A stretch of 64,000 nt of DNA. It comes from G016756615 sp050958605. GTDB taxonomy: Bacteria; Pseudomonadota; Alphaproteobacteria; Rhizobiales; Rhizobiaceae. The stretch spans positions 1-64,000 of the forward strand of contig NZ_JBJHDO010000013.1 in NCBI RefSeq assembly GCF_050958605.1, read 5' to 3'. The notes beneath the pieces are model-generated. The model saw nothing but the letters and a program-made list of their open reading frames with translations. It searched no databases and had not been told where the DNA came from. The translations under genes and the position numbers were made by a program. Every line of letters begins with the position of its first letter. Within the stretch, counting starts at the first letter, position 1. Below, in pieces: positions 9,286 through 17,346 of the stretch.

Positions 9286-9966
9286 TTATTGCAGGCCCGC
9301 CCCGAAATCGTCGTCTGCTCGGGCCAAGGCCATTTCGGTGATGGCGATCAGCGTGTCGGCCCTGGTCTTCAGGTCGGCCGCTTCGAGAAGGGCCTGTTTT
9401 TCCGCCGGCCCGTACGGCGCCATCATGGAGAGCGCATTCACCAATGTGCCGTTCTCGGCCCGGCTGACACTGTCCCAGTCCGCATCGAGCCCATTGGCTT
9501 CGAGATAGGCGCGGAACGCCTTGAGGAGAGCCGGCCGGTTCACTTCCTTGGCGCCCAGCTCCTCGTCGAGGTCGCAGGTGAAGGGAGCGATGCGGCATTG
9601 ACGGAAGGGGGTCTTGACCGCCAGTTCCTCGGAGACCCGGAAACGGCATACGCCCTGGAGTGAGATCAGATAGCGCCCGTCGCCCGTTTCGGCGAGCGAG
9701 GTGATCCGGCCGATGCAGCCGACCTGGCAGAGCTCCGGCTCGCCATCGTCGCGCAGGCTTCCGTCGAGGCTCGGCTGGATCATGCCGATCAGCCGCGACC
9801 CGGCCAGGGTTTCATCGACCATCTGCAGATAACGCGGCTCGAAAACGTTCAGCGGCATGCGTCCGCCGGGAAGGAGGAGCGCGGCGGCCAGCGGAAACAA
9901 CGGGATGGTTGAGGGCAGGTCCTTCGGCCCCCGGTAATATGCGTTTCCCGCCTGCAAGGCGATCAC
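9286..9966 (-). CDS. LON substrate-binding domain protein
   Basis: A 226-residue stand-alone LON N-terminal domain with no ATPase or protease part. IPLFPLAAALLLPGGRMPLNVFEPRYLQMV and the GRITSLAETGDGRYLISLQGVCRF region define the domain. Such proteins are conserved in alphaproteobacteria next to YbbN-like thioredoxins and are thought to bind unfolded substrates; no enzymatic activity is known. It is in a same-strand run with the thioredoxin gene upstream and Trm112 downstream, suggesting one operon. Confidence 0.9.
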   Translation of the reverse strand: MIALQAGNAYYRGPKDLPSTIPLFPLAAALLLPGGRMPLNVFEPRYLQMVDETLAGSRLIGMIQPSLDGSLRDDGEPELCQVGCIGRITSLAETGDGRYLISLQGVCRFRVSEELAVKTPFRQCRIAPFTCDLDEELGAKEVNRPALLKAFRAYLEANGLDADWDSVSRAENGTLVNALSMMAPYGPAEKQALLEAADLKTRADTLIAITEMALARADDDFGAGLQ

Positions 9967-10056
9967 CTTTGAGTGTCAGTTGTGCCCTTATGTGGGGCAG
10001 CAGCCCGCCGAACTCAAGCCGGGCCGGCCGTCACCCGTCTGCTCTATTTGTCTTCC

Positions 10057-11022
10057 CTAGGAGAACAGGATCGACGACAGCTTGCGCCGCGCCGCCAGCG
10101 TCACCTCGTCGGTCGGTCCCCAGGCTTCGAAGAACTTCAGGAGCTGCGCGCGGGCGCCGTCCTCCTGCCAGGCGCGGTCGGCCTTGACGATGGCGAGCAG
10201 GTTGTCGGCCGCCTCCATGCGCTTGTCCTCGGCGTTCTGGATCATGGCGAGGTCGAACCGCGCTTGGTGATCCCCGGGATCGGCGGCGAGCCGGCGCTCG
10301 AATTCGGCCGCCTCGCCGAGCGACGCCGCCTGTTCCGCGAGCGAAATCTTTGCGCGCACGGCCGACAGCACCGGCGCGTCCTTCTTATCGGCGGGGGCAC
10401 CGTCGAGAACCGCGAGTGCTCCCTGAACGTTGCCCGCCTCGAACATCAGCTCGGCGAGCCCGGCGATCGCCTCCAGCGTTTCCGGCGCCTGCTCCATTAG
10501 CGCCGAATAGATTTCGGCGGCCGTCGTGGGATCGCCCGCGGCGCGGGCTTCCGCGGCCGCGGCGAGCGCTTCGGCAACACCTGCGCCGTCATCGGCCTTG
10601 CCGCCCACACGCTGGATGAAATCGCGGACCTGGCTCTCGGGGACAGCGCCCATGAAACCGTCGACCGGCTGGCCGTTCTTGAAGGCGATGACGGCAGGGA
10701 TCGACTGGATGCCGAGCTGCCCGGCGATGGCCGGATGCTCCTCTGTGTTCATCTTGACCAGCTTCACGCGGCCGCCGGCGGCCTGGACGGCCTTCTCCAA
10801 CACCGGGGTCAGTTGCTTGCAAGGCCCGCACCACGGCGCCCAGAAGTCGACCAGCACCGGCTGGACGCGCGATTCCTGGATCACGTCGGCGGCGAAGGTG
10901 GCCGTGGTGGTGTCCTTGATCAGGTCCTTGGCGGGCTGCGGCGAAGCCGCCGGCGTGGCGCCGAACTGCACATTCGCGGCATAGCCGCCATTCGAAGCAT
11001 AGGGATTGTTTTTGTCGTCCAT
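10057..11022 (-). CDS. CnoX/YbbN-like thioredoxin with TPR tail
   Basis: A 321-residue fusion of an N-terminal thioredoxin domain (about 33-140) and a helical TPR-like region. The redox motif WCGPC is at 64-68, so unlike E. coli CnoX (SxxC) both cysteines are retained. CnoX proteins guard substrates from oxidation and pass them to GroEL or DnaK. The ATG at 11022 (MDDKNNPY) has GAGG six bases upstream, while the ATG at 11028 would place GAGG directly against the start. It is the first gene of the run leading to the LON-domain and Trm112 genes. Confidence 0.9.
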   Translation of the reverse strand: MDDKNNPYASNGGYAANVQFGATPAASPQPAKDLIKDTTTATFAADVIQESRVQPVLVDFWAPWCGPCKQLTPVLEKAVQAAGGRVKLVKMNTEEHPAIAGQLGIQSIPAVIAFKNGQPVDGFMGAVPESQVRDFIQRVGGKADDGAGVAEALAAAAEARAAGDPTTAAEIYSALMEQAPETLEAIAGLAELMFEAGNVQGALAVLDGAPADKKDAPVLSAVRAKISLAEQAASLGEAAEFERRLAADPGDHQARFDLAMIQNAEDKRMEAADNLLAIVKADRAWQEDGARAQLLKFFEAWGPTDEVTLAARRKLSSILFS

Positions 11023-11089
11023 GGTCATCCTCGCGGCCGGGTGCGCTGCCTTCCTGCGCCGTCGGCGCCGTGCGGCCTCCATGTGGAGA

Positions 11090-11587
11090 TCACATGGAAA
11101 CTTTCAAGATAACAGCTTCGTGGCCTGTCGCCTTCAGAAATTTCAAAAGATCTTGCGCCGCAATCGACGTCGTCGCCTCGTTGGTGAGCGGATGGGCGTT
11201 GATGACGTCATGCTCCATCAACGTCTTGTCCAGCACGATCCGAACCCTTCCTTCGGTGTCGTTGATGGCGCCGAACGCGGTGACGGCACCGGGAATCACA
11301 CCGAGCAGCTCCATCAGCGGTTCCGGCTTGCCGAAAGAGACACGGCTCGCCGCACCGATCACCTGATGGATCGTTTTCAGGTCCACCGTCGCATCCTCCC
11401 CGACGGTCACCAGGAAGAAATTGTCCTTCTTGTCCTTGAGGAACAGGTTCTTGGTGTGGCCGCCGGGAATCTCGCCGCGCAGCGCCTGCGAATCCGCCAC
11501 TGTGAAGAGCGGCGGATGAGTGACGGTCGTCACCGCGATTCCGAGATCGTCGAGAAAGGCGTGAAGTTCGGCCGGCGTCCTGGGCAT
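11090..11587 (-). CDS. prolyl-tRNA deacylase ProX/PrdX (YbaK/aaRS-associated domain)
   Basis: A 165-residue trans-editing protein that hydrolyses mischarged Ala-tRNA(Pro), protecting translation fidelity. The motifs HPPLFTVADSQ, GGHTKNLFLKDKKDNFFLV (with the catalytic Lys of the INS superfamily) and GKPEPLMELLGVIPGAVTAFG are characteristic of the prolyl-tRNA synthetase-associated domain family. The length is normal. It lies upstream of the thioredoxin gene on the same strand and convergent with tRNA-Gly. Confidence 0.92.
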   Translation of the reverse strand: MPRTPAELHAFLDDLGIAVTTVTHPPLFTVADSQALRGEIPGGHTKNLFLKDKKDNFFLVTVGEDATVDLKTIHQVIGAASRVSFGKPEPLMELLGVIPGAVTAFGAINDTEGRVRIVLDKTLMEHDVINAHPLTNEATTSIAAQDLLKFLKATGHEAVILKVSM

Positions 11588-11812
11588 GTCTTGGTCGTTC
11601 GCTGGTTGTCCTGACGGTCGCGACTATGACCAAAAGCCTGGCCGCCGCAAGCCCTGATCATTGGCATGGAGGCTCGAACAGGCCTTGGCAACCGTCTTCC
11701 CTTGCGTCGCCGGCCTCATGCCGAAAATGCTGAAAACGGCGTCATTTCCCTGTTGCAATCCAAACGCTCTTCGGCCATATAGGCGCGGCTTGCGGCGAGA
11801 CGCCGTGTGTGA

Positions 11813-11887
11813 GCGGGTGTAGCTCAGGGGTAGAGCACAACCTTGCCAAGGTTGGGGTCGAGGGTTCGAATCCCTTCGCCCGCTCCA
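11813..11887 (+). tRNA. tRNA-Gly (GCC)
   Basis: A 75-nt cloverleaf with encoded CCA. The acceptor strands GCGGGTG and CGCCCGC pair, the anticodon loop is CTTGCCAAG (GCC), and the T-loop is GGTTCGAAT. tRNA-Gly 3' ends are common integrase targets, and a probable genomic island starts just downstream. Confidence 0.96.
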
Positions 11888-12419
11888 GTTTTTAAGCAAA
11901 CCAATGGCCCAGGGAGTGTCAGGACGGGCATTTTCCCTGGTTGAGCGGCTAGTCCTTCCGGGTTCAAAGCGTTATTCAAGTATGCGCAGGTAAATCGTCG
12001 GATATAGCCGGGTGGACCTTGCGGAAAAGCCGCGCGAGGTCAGCGCCGTGATCGCAGCAGATTCAAAGAAATTTCCTACATAGCGTGCTGGTTCGGGCAT
12101 GGTACCGCGGTCTCCAGAGCCTAACTAGTCTGGCGGGGCAGGGTTCGAATTGTTTCGAGTGCGCCATCTAACGAGCTAGGCGAATCTCGCGCCGGTATAA
12201 GCTGTTTGCAGCGCGGTCGATCCCTCTATTGAGTCGGTTGCGGACGATCTTGTCGTAAGCGCTGCGCCATGAGTTTGTTTCTCCTTGATCCTGGACGTGG
12301 CGCGCCATGCTGTCATGAGCCCGAAGCGGTAGCGGATCTGCCCCACCCCGATCCCATTCACCACATGGAGACCGAATATAGAATCAGGTTCAGGGTTCTC
12401 TATCGCGCCTTGTTCACCA
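11888..12419. other. gene-free island edge with degenerate tRNA-Gly 3' copy
   Basis: No credible gene is seen. Bases 12140-12166 align without gaps to the last 27 bases of tRNA-Gly (11861-11887) at 20 of 27 positions, including AGGGTTCGAAT, TTCG and a terminal CCA. The T-stem no longer pairs, so it is not a tRNA. It reads best as an eroded attachment site. Confidence 0.35.
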
Positions 12420-12576
12420 TTAGACGAGCTCCGGCGATCTCTCTGCCCGGAAGGCCTTTTCCGCCGGTTGGAAGGTCAGCTTCACCGTACACTTCGATTG
12501 GGCGCGGTACTGTGCAAGCACTTCGGCAACCGCCCTTGTAGTCGAGAAATTTGAGATGGTCGGTCACGAGCCTTGC
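12420..12576 (-). pseudogene. possible frameshifted gene remnant, unidentified
   Basis: Two adjacent minus-strand frames have coding-like composition: LVTDHLKFLDYKG, and after a one-base shift AVAEVLAQYRAQSKCTV through to a stop (TAA at 12420-12422). I do not recognise the family. It may be the C-terminus of a gene lost when the island formed. The evidence is composition only. Confidence 0.18.
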
Positions 12577-12660
12577 GGGGCGCCCGCGCCCCCTCCTTCA
12601 TTTGCTGGTAGGACGTCAATGACGTGCAGCCATTTTCTCGGATAGGATTGCGAGCGGGCG

Positions 12661-14286
12661 CTATGAGAGGACGTCGTGGACGACTTTGCCCCCGACGATG
12701 GTGAGCAGAGCGGTCAGGTTCCGGATCTCGTCTTTCTCGATTCGCAGGTAATCGTCTGAAAGCACAGCGATATCGGCCAGCTTGCCGACTTCGAGCGAAC
12801 CGATCTTGTCCTCCCAGAACATCACCCGCGCGCTGTCGATCGTGTAGAGCCGCAGCGCCGTCTCGCGATCGATCGCTTCGTGCTTGCCGTAAACGGCGCC
12901 GGTCAAAGTCTTGCGGGTTACCATCCACCATATGCATTCGAAGGGATTGTACGAGACGACCGGCGAGTCGGTTCCGGCACCGATCGGGATGCCGGCGGCC
13001 AGCATCGAGCGGAGCGGTACGGCTTGGTCGGTTCGACACGCGCCCCAGAAGCGGTTCATCGTAGGACCCACCTTCACCATCTGGTTCTGGACGGTGACGA
13101 AGATGCCTAGCTGCTTCATTCGCTGGATCGCCTCGCTGCTCGGAAGGAAGGCATGCAGCAGCGCCCAACGCAGATCCGCGATCGGATACTCCTCGTTCAC
13201 GTCCTCGAAGAGATCGAGAAGCACGCGGATCGTTTCGTCGCCGAGCGCGTGGACCTGAACCGGCCATCCCTGACTCGCGGCGATACGGAACATCTCGCGC
13301 AGCTCATCGAGCCCGCCCTGCGGTAGGATCATCCTGCCGTGGTATCCAGGGCTCTCGTTATCGGGTGCGGTTTCATAGGGCTCGCTGAGACAGGCCTGCT
13401 CGGTGCTTCCGTCCATGCTGAATTTGAAGCCGCCGAACTTGAGCCAATCATCTCCGAAATTGGGCGCAAGCATCGCCATTGATCTTGCATCTGTGGCAGT
13501 CTTGAAGCGGCGCAGGATATGCGCACGCGTCGTCATCCTGCCTTGCCTCCACAGTTCCATGAAACCGGCGATTTCGTCGGGCAGCAGACCTGGCTCGAGG
13601 GTTGCGGTGATGCCGCAGGCGTTGAGTTTGCGCGCAAAATTCTCCAGCCCCTGCGCCCACTGGGCGGGAGGGAAGGGAGGGAGCAATGCGCGCATTCTGC
13701 CCCATGCGGCTGCTTCATACAGGATGCCGTTCGGCGAGCCGTCGGCGTCCCGCCCGAACTTGCCGCCCTCGGGATCGGGCGTTTCGGCCGTGATGCCCGC
13801 CAGCTTCAGCGCTAATGAGTTGGCGATGGTTATATGGCCGTTCCGCATGAACTGCACGGGATGCTGAGGAGAGACGTCGTCGATGTCGTGCCTGTTTGGC
13901 AGTCGCTTCTCCGAGAGCTGGTTATGGTGCCATCCGCTCGAGCCGGTGATCCATGTTCCCGTCGGAACCGCGTTCGCCTGGGCCGCGATCAGCTTCTTCA
14001 TGTCGGCGATGCATGTTGCATCGTCGAAAGGGAGGGAGAATTGGCTGGCGGCGTTCGAGCGCATGTGGATATGGCTGTCCACCAAGCCGGGGACGACCGT
14101 TCTGCCTTCAAGATCGATGACTTGCGTCTCCGCTCCCGTCCAGCGGTCCACGTCCGCATCGGATCCCACCGAGACAATGCGGTCGCCTTCGATTGCGATT
14201 GCCTCAGCGATGCGGAAGCTGGCGTCGACGGTGAGCACCTTGCCGTTTCTGAGGACAATCGTGGCGGGGCGTTGGGATTGGGTCAT
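12661..14286 (-). CDS. YtcJ-type amidohydrolase (amidohydrolase family 3)
   Basis: A protein of about 541 residues in the metal-dependent amidohydrolase superfamily. The N-terminal beta domain VLRNGKVLTVDASFRIAEAIAIEG is followed by the metal motif DSHIHM, then HNQL, VHALGD and GTDSPVVSYNPFE near the C-terminus. Family 3 includes N-substituted formamide deformylases, so a C-N bond of an amide or formamide is a reasonable target. The ATG at 14286 follows AGCAGG; an alternative ATG lies at 14319. It has its own promoter region holding the paired cluster motif at 14350-14383. Confidence 0.85.
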   Translation of the reverse strand: MTQSQRPATIVLRNGKVLTVDASFRIAEAIAIEGDRIVSVGSDADVDRWTGAETQVIDLEGRTVVPGLVDSHIHMRSNAASQFSLPFDDATCIADMKKLIAAQANAVPTGTWITGSSGWHHNQLSEKRLPNRHDIDDVSPQHPVQFMRNGHITIANSLALKLAGITAETPDPEGGKFGRDADGSPNGILYEAAAWGRMRALLPPFPPAQWAQGLENFARKLNACGITATLEPGLLPDEIAGFMELWRQGRMTTRAHILRRFKTATDARSMAMLAPNFGDDWLKFGGFKFSMDGSTEQACLSEPYETAPDNESPGYHGRMILPQGGLDELREMFRIAASQGWPVQVHALGDETIRVLLDLFEDVNEEYPIADLRWALLHAFLPSSEAIQRMKQLGIFVTVQNQMVKVGPTMNRFWGACRTDQAVPLRSMLAAGIPIGAGTDSPVVSYNPFECIWWMVTRKTLTGAVYGKHEAIDRETALRLYTIDSARVMFWEDKIGSLEVGKLADIAVLSDDYLRIEKDEIRNLTALLTIVGGKVVHDVLS

Positions 14287-14349
14287 TTTGGAGCCTGCTG
14301 GGATTTTGCACTTACCCATGCCTAGTCTTCCGCTGTCCCGATGTCAAGA

Positions 14350-14383
14350 TTTTATCGCCTAAAGCAAGTTTTGTCGGTAAAAT
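14350..14383. promoter_or_regulatory. cluster operator pair A, upstream of the amidohydrolase
   Basis: TTTTATCGCCTAAAG (14350-14364) and TTTTGTCGGTAAAAT (14369-14383) are two copies of one motif whose TCG cores are 19 bp apart. They lie just upstream of the minus-strand amidohydrolase. The same motif and spacing recur at 15.1, 16.7 and 26.6 kb. The likely binder is the FCD-GntR regulator encoded next door. Confidence 0.6.
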
Positions 14384-14415
14384 GTATGATGACGGAATGA
14401 GCCGACGCCAAGGAC

Positions 14416-15087
14416 TTAGGTGAGCTTTCCGCTTTTCATCACCTTCTGGAACGTGTTCTCCAGGTGCTCGTCATTGAGGGTGGCGGAGCGCTCGAAGTCA
14501 CGAGCGAGAACGGCGTCCAGAAGAGCCTTGTGTTCGTTTTGGACATTGCGCGACACGTCGACGGTCGTAAGGCAGATCCGCCTGTAGCGTTCGGTGTAGG
14601 AGTAGACCATGTCTCGGAACCGGAGCAGCCATTTCGAAGGGCAGGCCGAAATCAGGGTTTCGTGGAAGGCCTTGTTGAGCGTTTCCCACTCCATAACGGT
14701 TTCGGGGGCTGCTTTATCCAGGCGCCCCTGCGCCTTCGTGAGTTGATGAAACGACGAGATGATGCGTCCTTCCCAGTCGTCGTTGCCGTGCAGGATCGAC
14801 TGCCGGAGCGCTTCCTTCTCCAGGAACTTACGGGTATTTGTAAGGTCTTGGAAATCTTGGATCGAGATAGGCGCGACCATGAAGCCTCGTCGTTCCAGAT
14901 CGATCACTAATCCGTCCGCGACCAGCCGTGATAGCGCTTCCCGCAATGGGCTCGTGCCAATCCCATACAGGTCCTTCAGAACCGCGATACGCAGCCGCAT
15001 CTCCGGCGCGAGCTTGCCGGCGATGATATCGGTTCGAAGCGTGTGGAACGCGTGTTGCGATAGTTGATCGGCCGTTATCGGAGTCAC
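14416..15087 (-). CDS. GntR family regulator, FCD subfamily
   Basis: A 223-residue repressor-type regulator. A winged helix is at about 10-75 (LRTDIIAGKLAPEMRLRI, GTSPLREALSRLVADGLV), followed by an all-helical FCD ligand domain with metal-ligand-like positions (the Asn/Asp of LTNTRKFLE, NKAFHETLI, NEHKALLDAV). FCD proteins usually sense carboxylic acids or catabolic intermediates and repress their operons. It is flanked by motif pairs on both sides, including one 55-90 bp upstream of its own start, which suggests autoregulation and control of the whole cluster. Confidence 0.9.
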   Translation of the reverse strand: MTPITADQLSQHAFHTLRTDIIAGKLAPEMRLRIAVLKDLYGIGTSPLREALSRLVADGLVIDLERRGFMVAPISIQDFQDLTNTRKFLEKEALRQSILHGNDDWEGRIISSFHQLTKAQGRLDKAAPETVMEWETLNKAFHETLISACPSKWLLRFRDMVYSYTERYRRICLTTVDVSRNVQNEHKALLDAVLARDFERSATLNDEHLENTFQKVMKSGKLT

Positions 15088-15144
15088 GGATGTTGTCTCC
15101 CTATATCAAGGCGGGGGAATGTGCTGCTGCGCGCCCGCAGAGTC

Positions 15145-15175
15145 AAACTACAAAATTGCCTTTTATCGATGAAAA
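15145..15175. promoter_or_regulatory. cluster operator pair B, upstream of the GntR gene
   Basis: TTTTATCGATGAAAA (15161-15175) with a partner half ACTACAAAATT (15147-15157) exactly 19 bp away. The same partner, ACTACAAAATG, occurs at the same offset in the 16.7-kb site, so the geometry is reproduced independently. Confidence 0.5.
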
Positions 15176-15209
15176 GTGTGGAATGTCTTTCCGCCTCCGG
15201 CAGATGCCT

Positions 15210-15953
15210 TCAAGTCTGCCATTGGGCCTGTAGATGCAGAATTTCCGATAGCGCCTCCGGATCGTCCAGCATGACGTCGTGGCCGCAAGCGACATCGTAT
15301 ATCTCCCATCCTCCAGTCGATTGAAGTCGATCGCGAACTTGGTCGAAACTCTCACTCGGGAAATCGGTAGCGCGAACAAAAGCCTTCCTGCGCAGGCTCG
15401 TGCAGCCGCGTTGGATGCGGCGGCGTTGCAGGAACGTACCAAGCGGCTGTGGAGTGCACATACTGTCCACCCATTCCCGGTCGGCGTCATTGATGCGAAA
15501 GCTTGCCGCAGGTCGGGGCGGAAGGACCATCTCGCCTTTCGCCAGGGCTTCCTCGACGTTCTGCCGTGGCCTGGATGGCAGAACGTCGATCATAGCTTCG
15601 CCGTCACGCGGGAAAAATGCATCCACCAGCACGAGCGATGAAACCAGCGGACCCAATGCCTCCAAGACGCCGGCTGCGACGAACCCGCCGTAGGAATGTG
15701 CGACGAGGACGATGTCGTCGAGGTTCTCCCACCTCACGGCATTGACGATGTCGTGCGTGTGGGTATCGAGATCTATCGCGGGGTTCATCAGGTGAGAACG
15801 TTCGCCGAGCCCCGTCAGGGTCGGTGACAGCGTGCGATAACCGCGGCGGGCGAGCAAATCTGAGACCCGCCGCCAGCACCACCCGCCATGCCAAGCACTA
15901 TGGATCAGCACGAATGTCCTAGGATTTCCGCCGTTGGAGGGGACGGACGTCAT
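15210..15953 (-). CDS. alpha/beta hydrolase
   Basis: A 247-residue alpha/beta hydrolase of the esterase/hydroxynitrile lyase-like group. The oxyanion region FVLIHSAWHGGWCWRR, the nucleophile elbow AHSYGG, and the C-terminal catalytic His in ACGHDVMLDDPE are visible. Its ATG overlaps the stop codon of the upstream EthD-like gene (ATGA), so the two are translationally coupled. An ester, lactone, enol or enamide substrate from the cluster's pathway is likely; the family does not tell which. Confidence 0.85.
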   Translation of the reverse strand: MTSVPSNGGNPRTFVLIHSAWHGGWCWRRVSDLLARRGYRTLSPTLTGLGERSHLMNPAIDLDTHTHDIVNAVRWENLDDIVLVAHSYGGFVAAGVLEALGPLVSSLVLVDAFFPRDGEAMIDVLPSRPRQNVEEALAKGEMVLPPRPAASFRINDADREWVDSMCTPQPLGTFLQRRRIQRGCTSLRRKAFVRATDFPSESFDQVRDRLQSTGGWEIYDVACGHDVMLDDPEALSEILHLQAQWQT

Positions 15954-16657
15954 CTTGATGCTCGGGCATTTAAGGGAGAAAGCGAAGCGGGCGCATGAAA
16001 CCGCTCCCCGTGTTTCTGAAATACCATATAGACGGGCTTGAACCAATCGTTCCGCGAAAGCTGCTGCCGCCATTCCGTCTCTCGTGCGCGTTGACGCGCC
16101 TCTGAACGCAGTGCGCGTTCGGAGGAAAGGTAGTGCAGGGCGAGTCGGTTATGGGGGTTAGGATGCGACGAGACCAAATCAAAACGACGGCAAGCGAGCC
16201 ATTCTTCGCATTCCATCAGTATCGGCACATGGTCGCGTTCGTACCAACCGTCGAAGGCCGCTAAATCGCCTTTCGGCACGCGAAAGAACACCGCATAGAG
16301 TACGGAAGCGCCGATCGACTTGTTTTCGCGGGATGTCGCATCAATGCATTTGCCGACATAGCGCGAGAAGTTGGCCACTGAATCGAGCATTCGTTTTGTC
16401 AGCGCGCTCGGCGAGTTCTTGAGGTTTCGATATTGCGGCGTTTCGAGCGCGCCGCTGCCGGAAAGATCGTAAACCGTCAGATAATCACGCTCGTTCCGTT
16501 TGTATCTCTGCGCGCCTTCGAAGCCCTCCAATGCCATGCGCAGCGGAATATGTTCATTATCATACCAGGCGTTGAACTCATCCTCCCAGGGTTCTGCCGG
16601 CGTCATTTCCGAAAAGAGAACATCCCATCCTTGCATCTGCATCCACTCCGAGATCAT
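15950..16657 (-). CDS. tandem EthD-like (dimeric alpha+beta barrel) protein
   Basis: A 235-residue protein with an internal duplication: FNAWYDNEHIPL (28-39) and FDGWYERDHVPI (135-146) begin two similar half-domains of about 105 residues. This is the EthD/ferredoxin-like dimeric barrel pattern, so one chain may form the whole barrel. EthD-like proteins support oxygenases or act as cyclases and isomerases on polar intermediates. It is the first gene of the minus-strand pair with the alpha/beta hydrolase and is divergent from the PF06684 gene. The specific role is unknown. Confidence 0.7.
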   Translation of the reverse strand: MISEWMQMQGWDVLFSEMTPAEPWEDEFNAWYDNEHIPLRMALEGFEGAQRYKRNERDYLTVYDLSGSGALETPQYRNLKNSPSALTKRMLDSVANFSRYVGKCIDATSRENKSIGASVLYAVFFRVPKGDLAAFDGWYERDHVPILMECEEWLACRRFDLVSSHPNPHNRLALHYLSSERALRSEARQRARETEWRQQLSRNDWFKPVYMVFQKHGERFHAPASLSPLNARASR

Positions 16658-16665
16658 GCCTTGGA

Positions 16666-16682
16666 TTGCACATTATGTGCAA
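16666..16682. promoter_or_regulatory. 17-bp perfect palindrome in divergent promoter
   Basis: TTGCACATTATGTGCAA is a perfect inverted repeat centred on T16674. It lies 9 bp upstream of the EthD-like start, beside the cluster motif at 16689-16717, and could be an operator or part of the leftward promoter. Confidence 0.45.
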
Positions 16683-16688
16683 AAAAAA

Positions 16689-16717
16689 GTTTCAACGACA
16701 AATTGACATTTTGTAGT
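16689..16717. promoter_or_regulatory. cluster operator pair C in divergent promoter
   Basis: On the minus strand ATTTGTCGTTGAAAC (16689-16703), with partner ACTACAAAATG (complement of 16707-16717) at the 19-bp offset. It abuts and overlaps the -35 box of the rightward promoter, a position suited to repression. Confidence 0.55.
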
Positions 16718-16730
16718 CTTCCCATACGAT
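16703..16730 (+). promoter_or_regulatory. sigma70-type promoter of the rightward operon
   Basis: TTGACA (16703-16708), a 16-bp spacer, then TACGAT (16725-16730), 32 bp before the ATG of the PF06684 gene. It would drive the long plus-strand operon from 16.76 kb. Confidence 0.5.
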
Positions 16731-16761
16731 CTCATTCAACGTCAAGGGGCAGGGATAGGCC

Positions 16762-17334
16762 ATGAAGATCAGAAAGCTCTCCACCTTCATCGAGGAAACG
16801 CGCGGCGAAGCGGGCGTTTCCGCCGATCCCGTCCTGCGGAAAGTGGCCGTCGTCGCCGTGGTCGGAAATCCGCTGGCCGGCCGGTTCCAGGAAGATCTCT
16901 CCGGCCTCGTCGGATCGAGCGTCGCCATTGCCCAGGAGATGGTCGCCGCAGCAGTACAAGCGATGCAGCCCTATGACATTGTCAGCTACGGAAAGGCAGG
17001 CATCGCGGGGCTTTCCGGGGAGCAGGAGCATGCGGTGGCGATGCTGACCTCGGCCTTCGGCGACACTGTTCGCAAGGGGGTTGGCGGCGGCAAAGGCTGG
17101 ATCTCGTCCTTTACCAAGCGCGCCGCCCCAGGCTCGATCATCGACGTGCCGCTGGCGCATAAGGATGCGCTCTATGTCCGATCGCATTACGATGGCATGA
17201 CGTTGTTGCTGGCGGACTCGCCGCTCCCGGACGAGATTGCGGTCATTCTGGCTACGGCCAACAGGGGACGTCTCAACGACCGTGTCGGTGGACTGCGCGC
17301 CGGGGAGATTCGCGGCGATGACGGACTCTATTGA
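16762..17334 (+). CDS. PF06684 'amino acid synthesis' family protein
   Basis: A 190-residue protein. It matches my memory of the PF06684 (formerly DUF1185) family: VVAVVGNPLAGRFQEDLSGLV near 28-48, YGKAGIAGLSGEQEHAVA, GGGKGWISSFTKRAAPGS, and DVPLAHKDALYVRSHYD. The family name has little experimental support and members are often encoded beside amidases and enamidases. It is the first gene of the rightward operon and ends 12 bp before the enamidase gene, so the two probably act on the same compound or on successive intermediates. Confidence 0.82.
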   Translation: MKIRKLSTFIEETRGEAGVSADPVLRKVAVVAVVGNPLAGRFQEDLSGLVGSSVAIAQEMVAAAVQAMQPYDIVSYGKAGIAGLSGEQEHAVAMLTSAFGDTVRKGVGGGKGWISSFTKRAAPGSIIDVPLAHKDALYVRSHYDGMTLLLADSPLPDEIAVILATANRGRLNDRVGGLRAGEIRGDDGLY

Positions 17335-17346
17335 GGTCGGGCTGAG

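Noticed and set aside
12140..12166. Second tRNA
   Set aside because: Only the 3' end resembles a tRNA; there is no acceptor partner, D-arm or anticodon arm and the T-stem does not pair.
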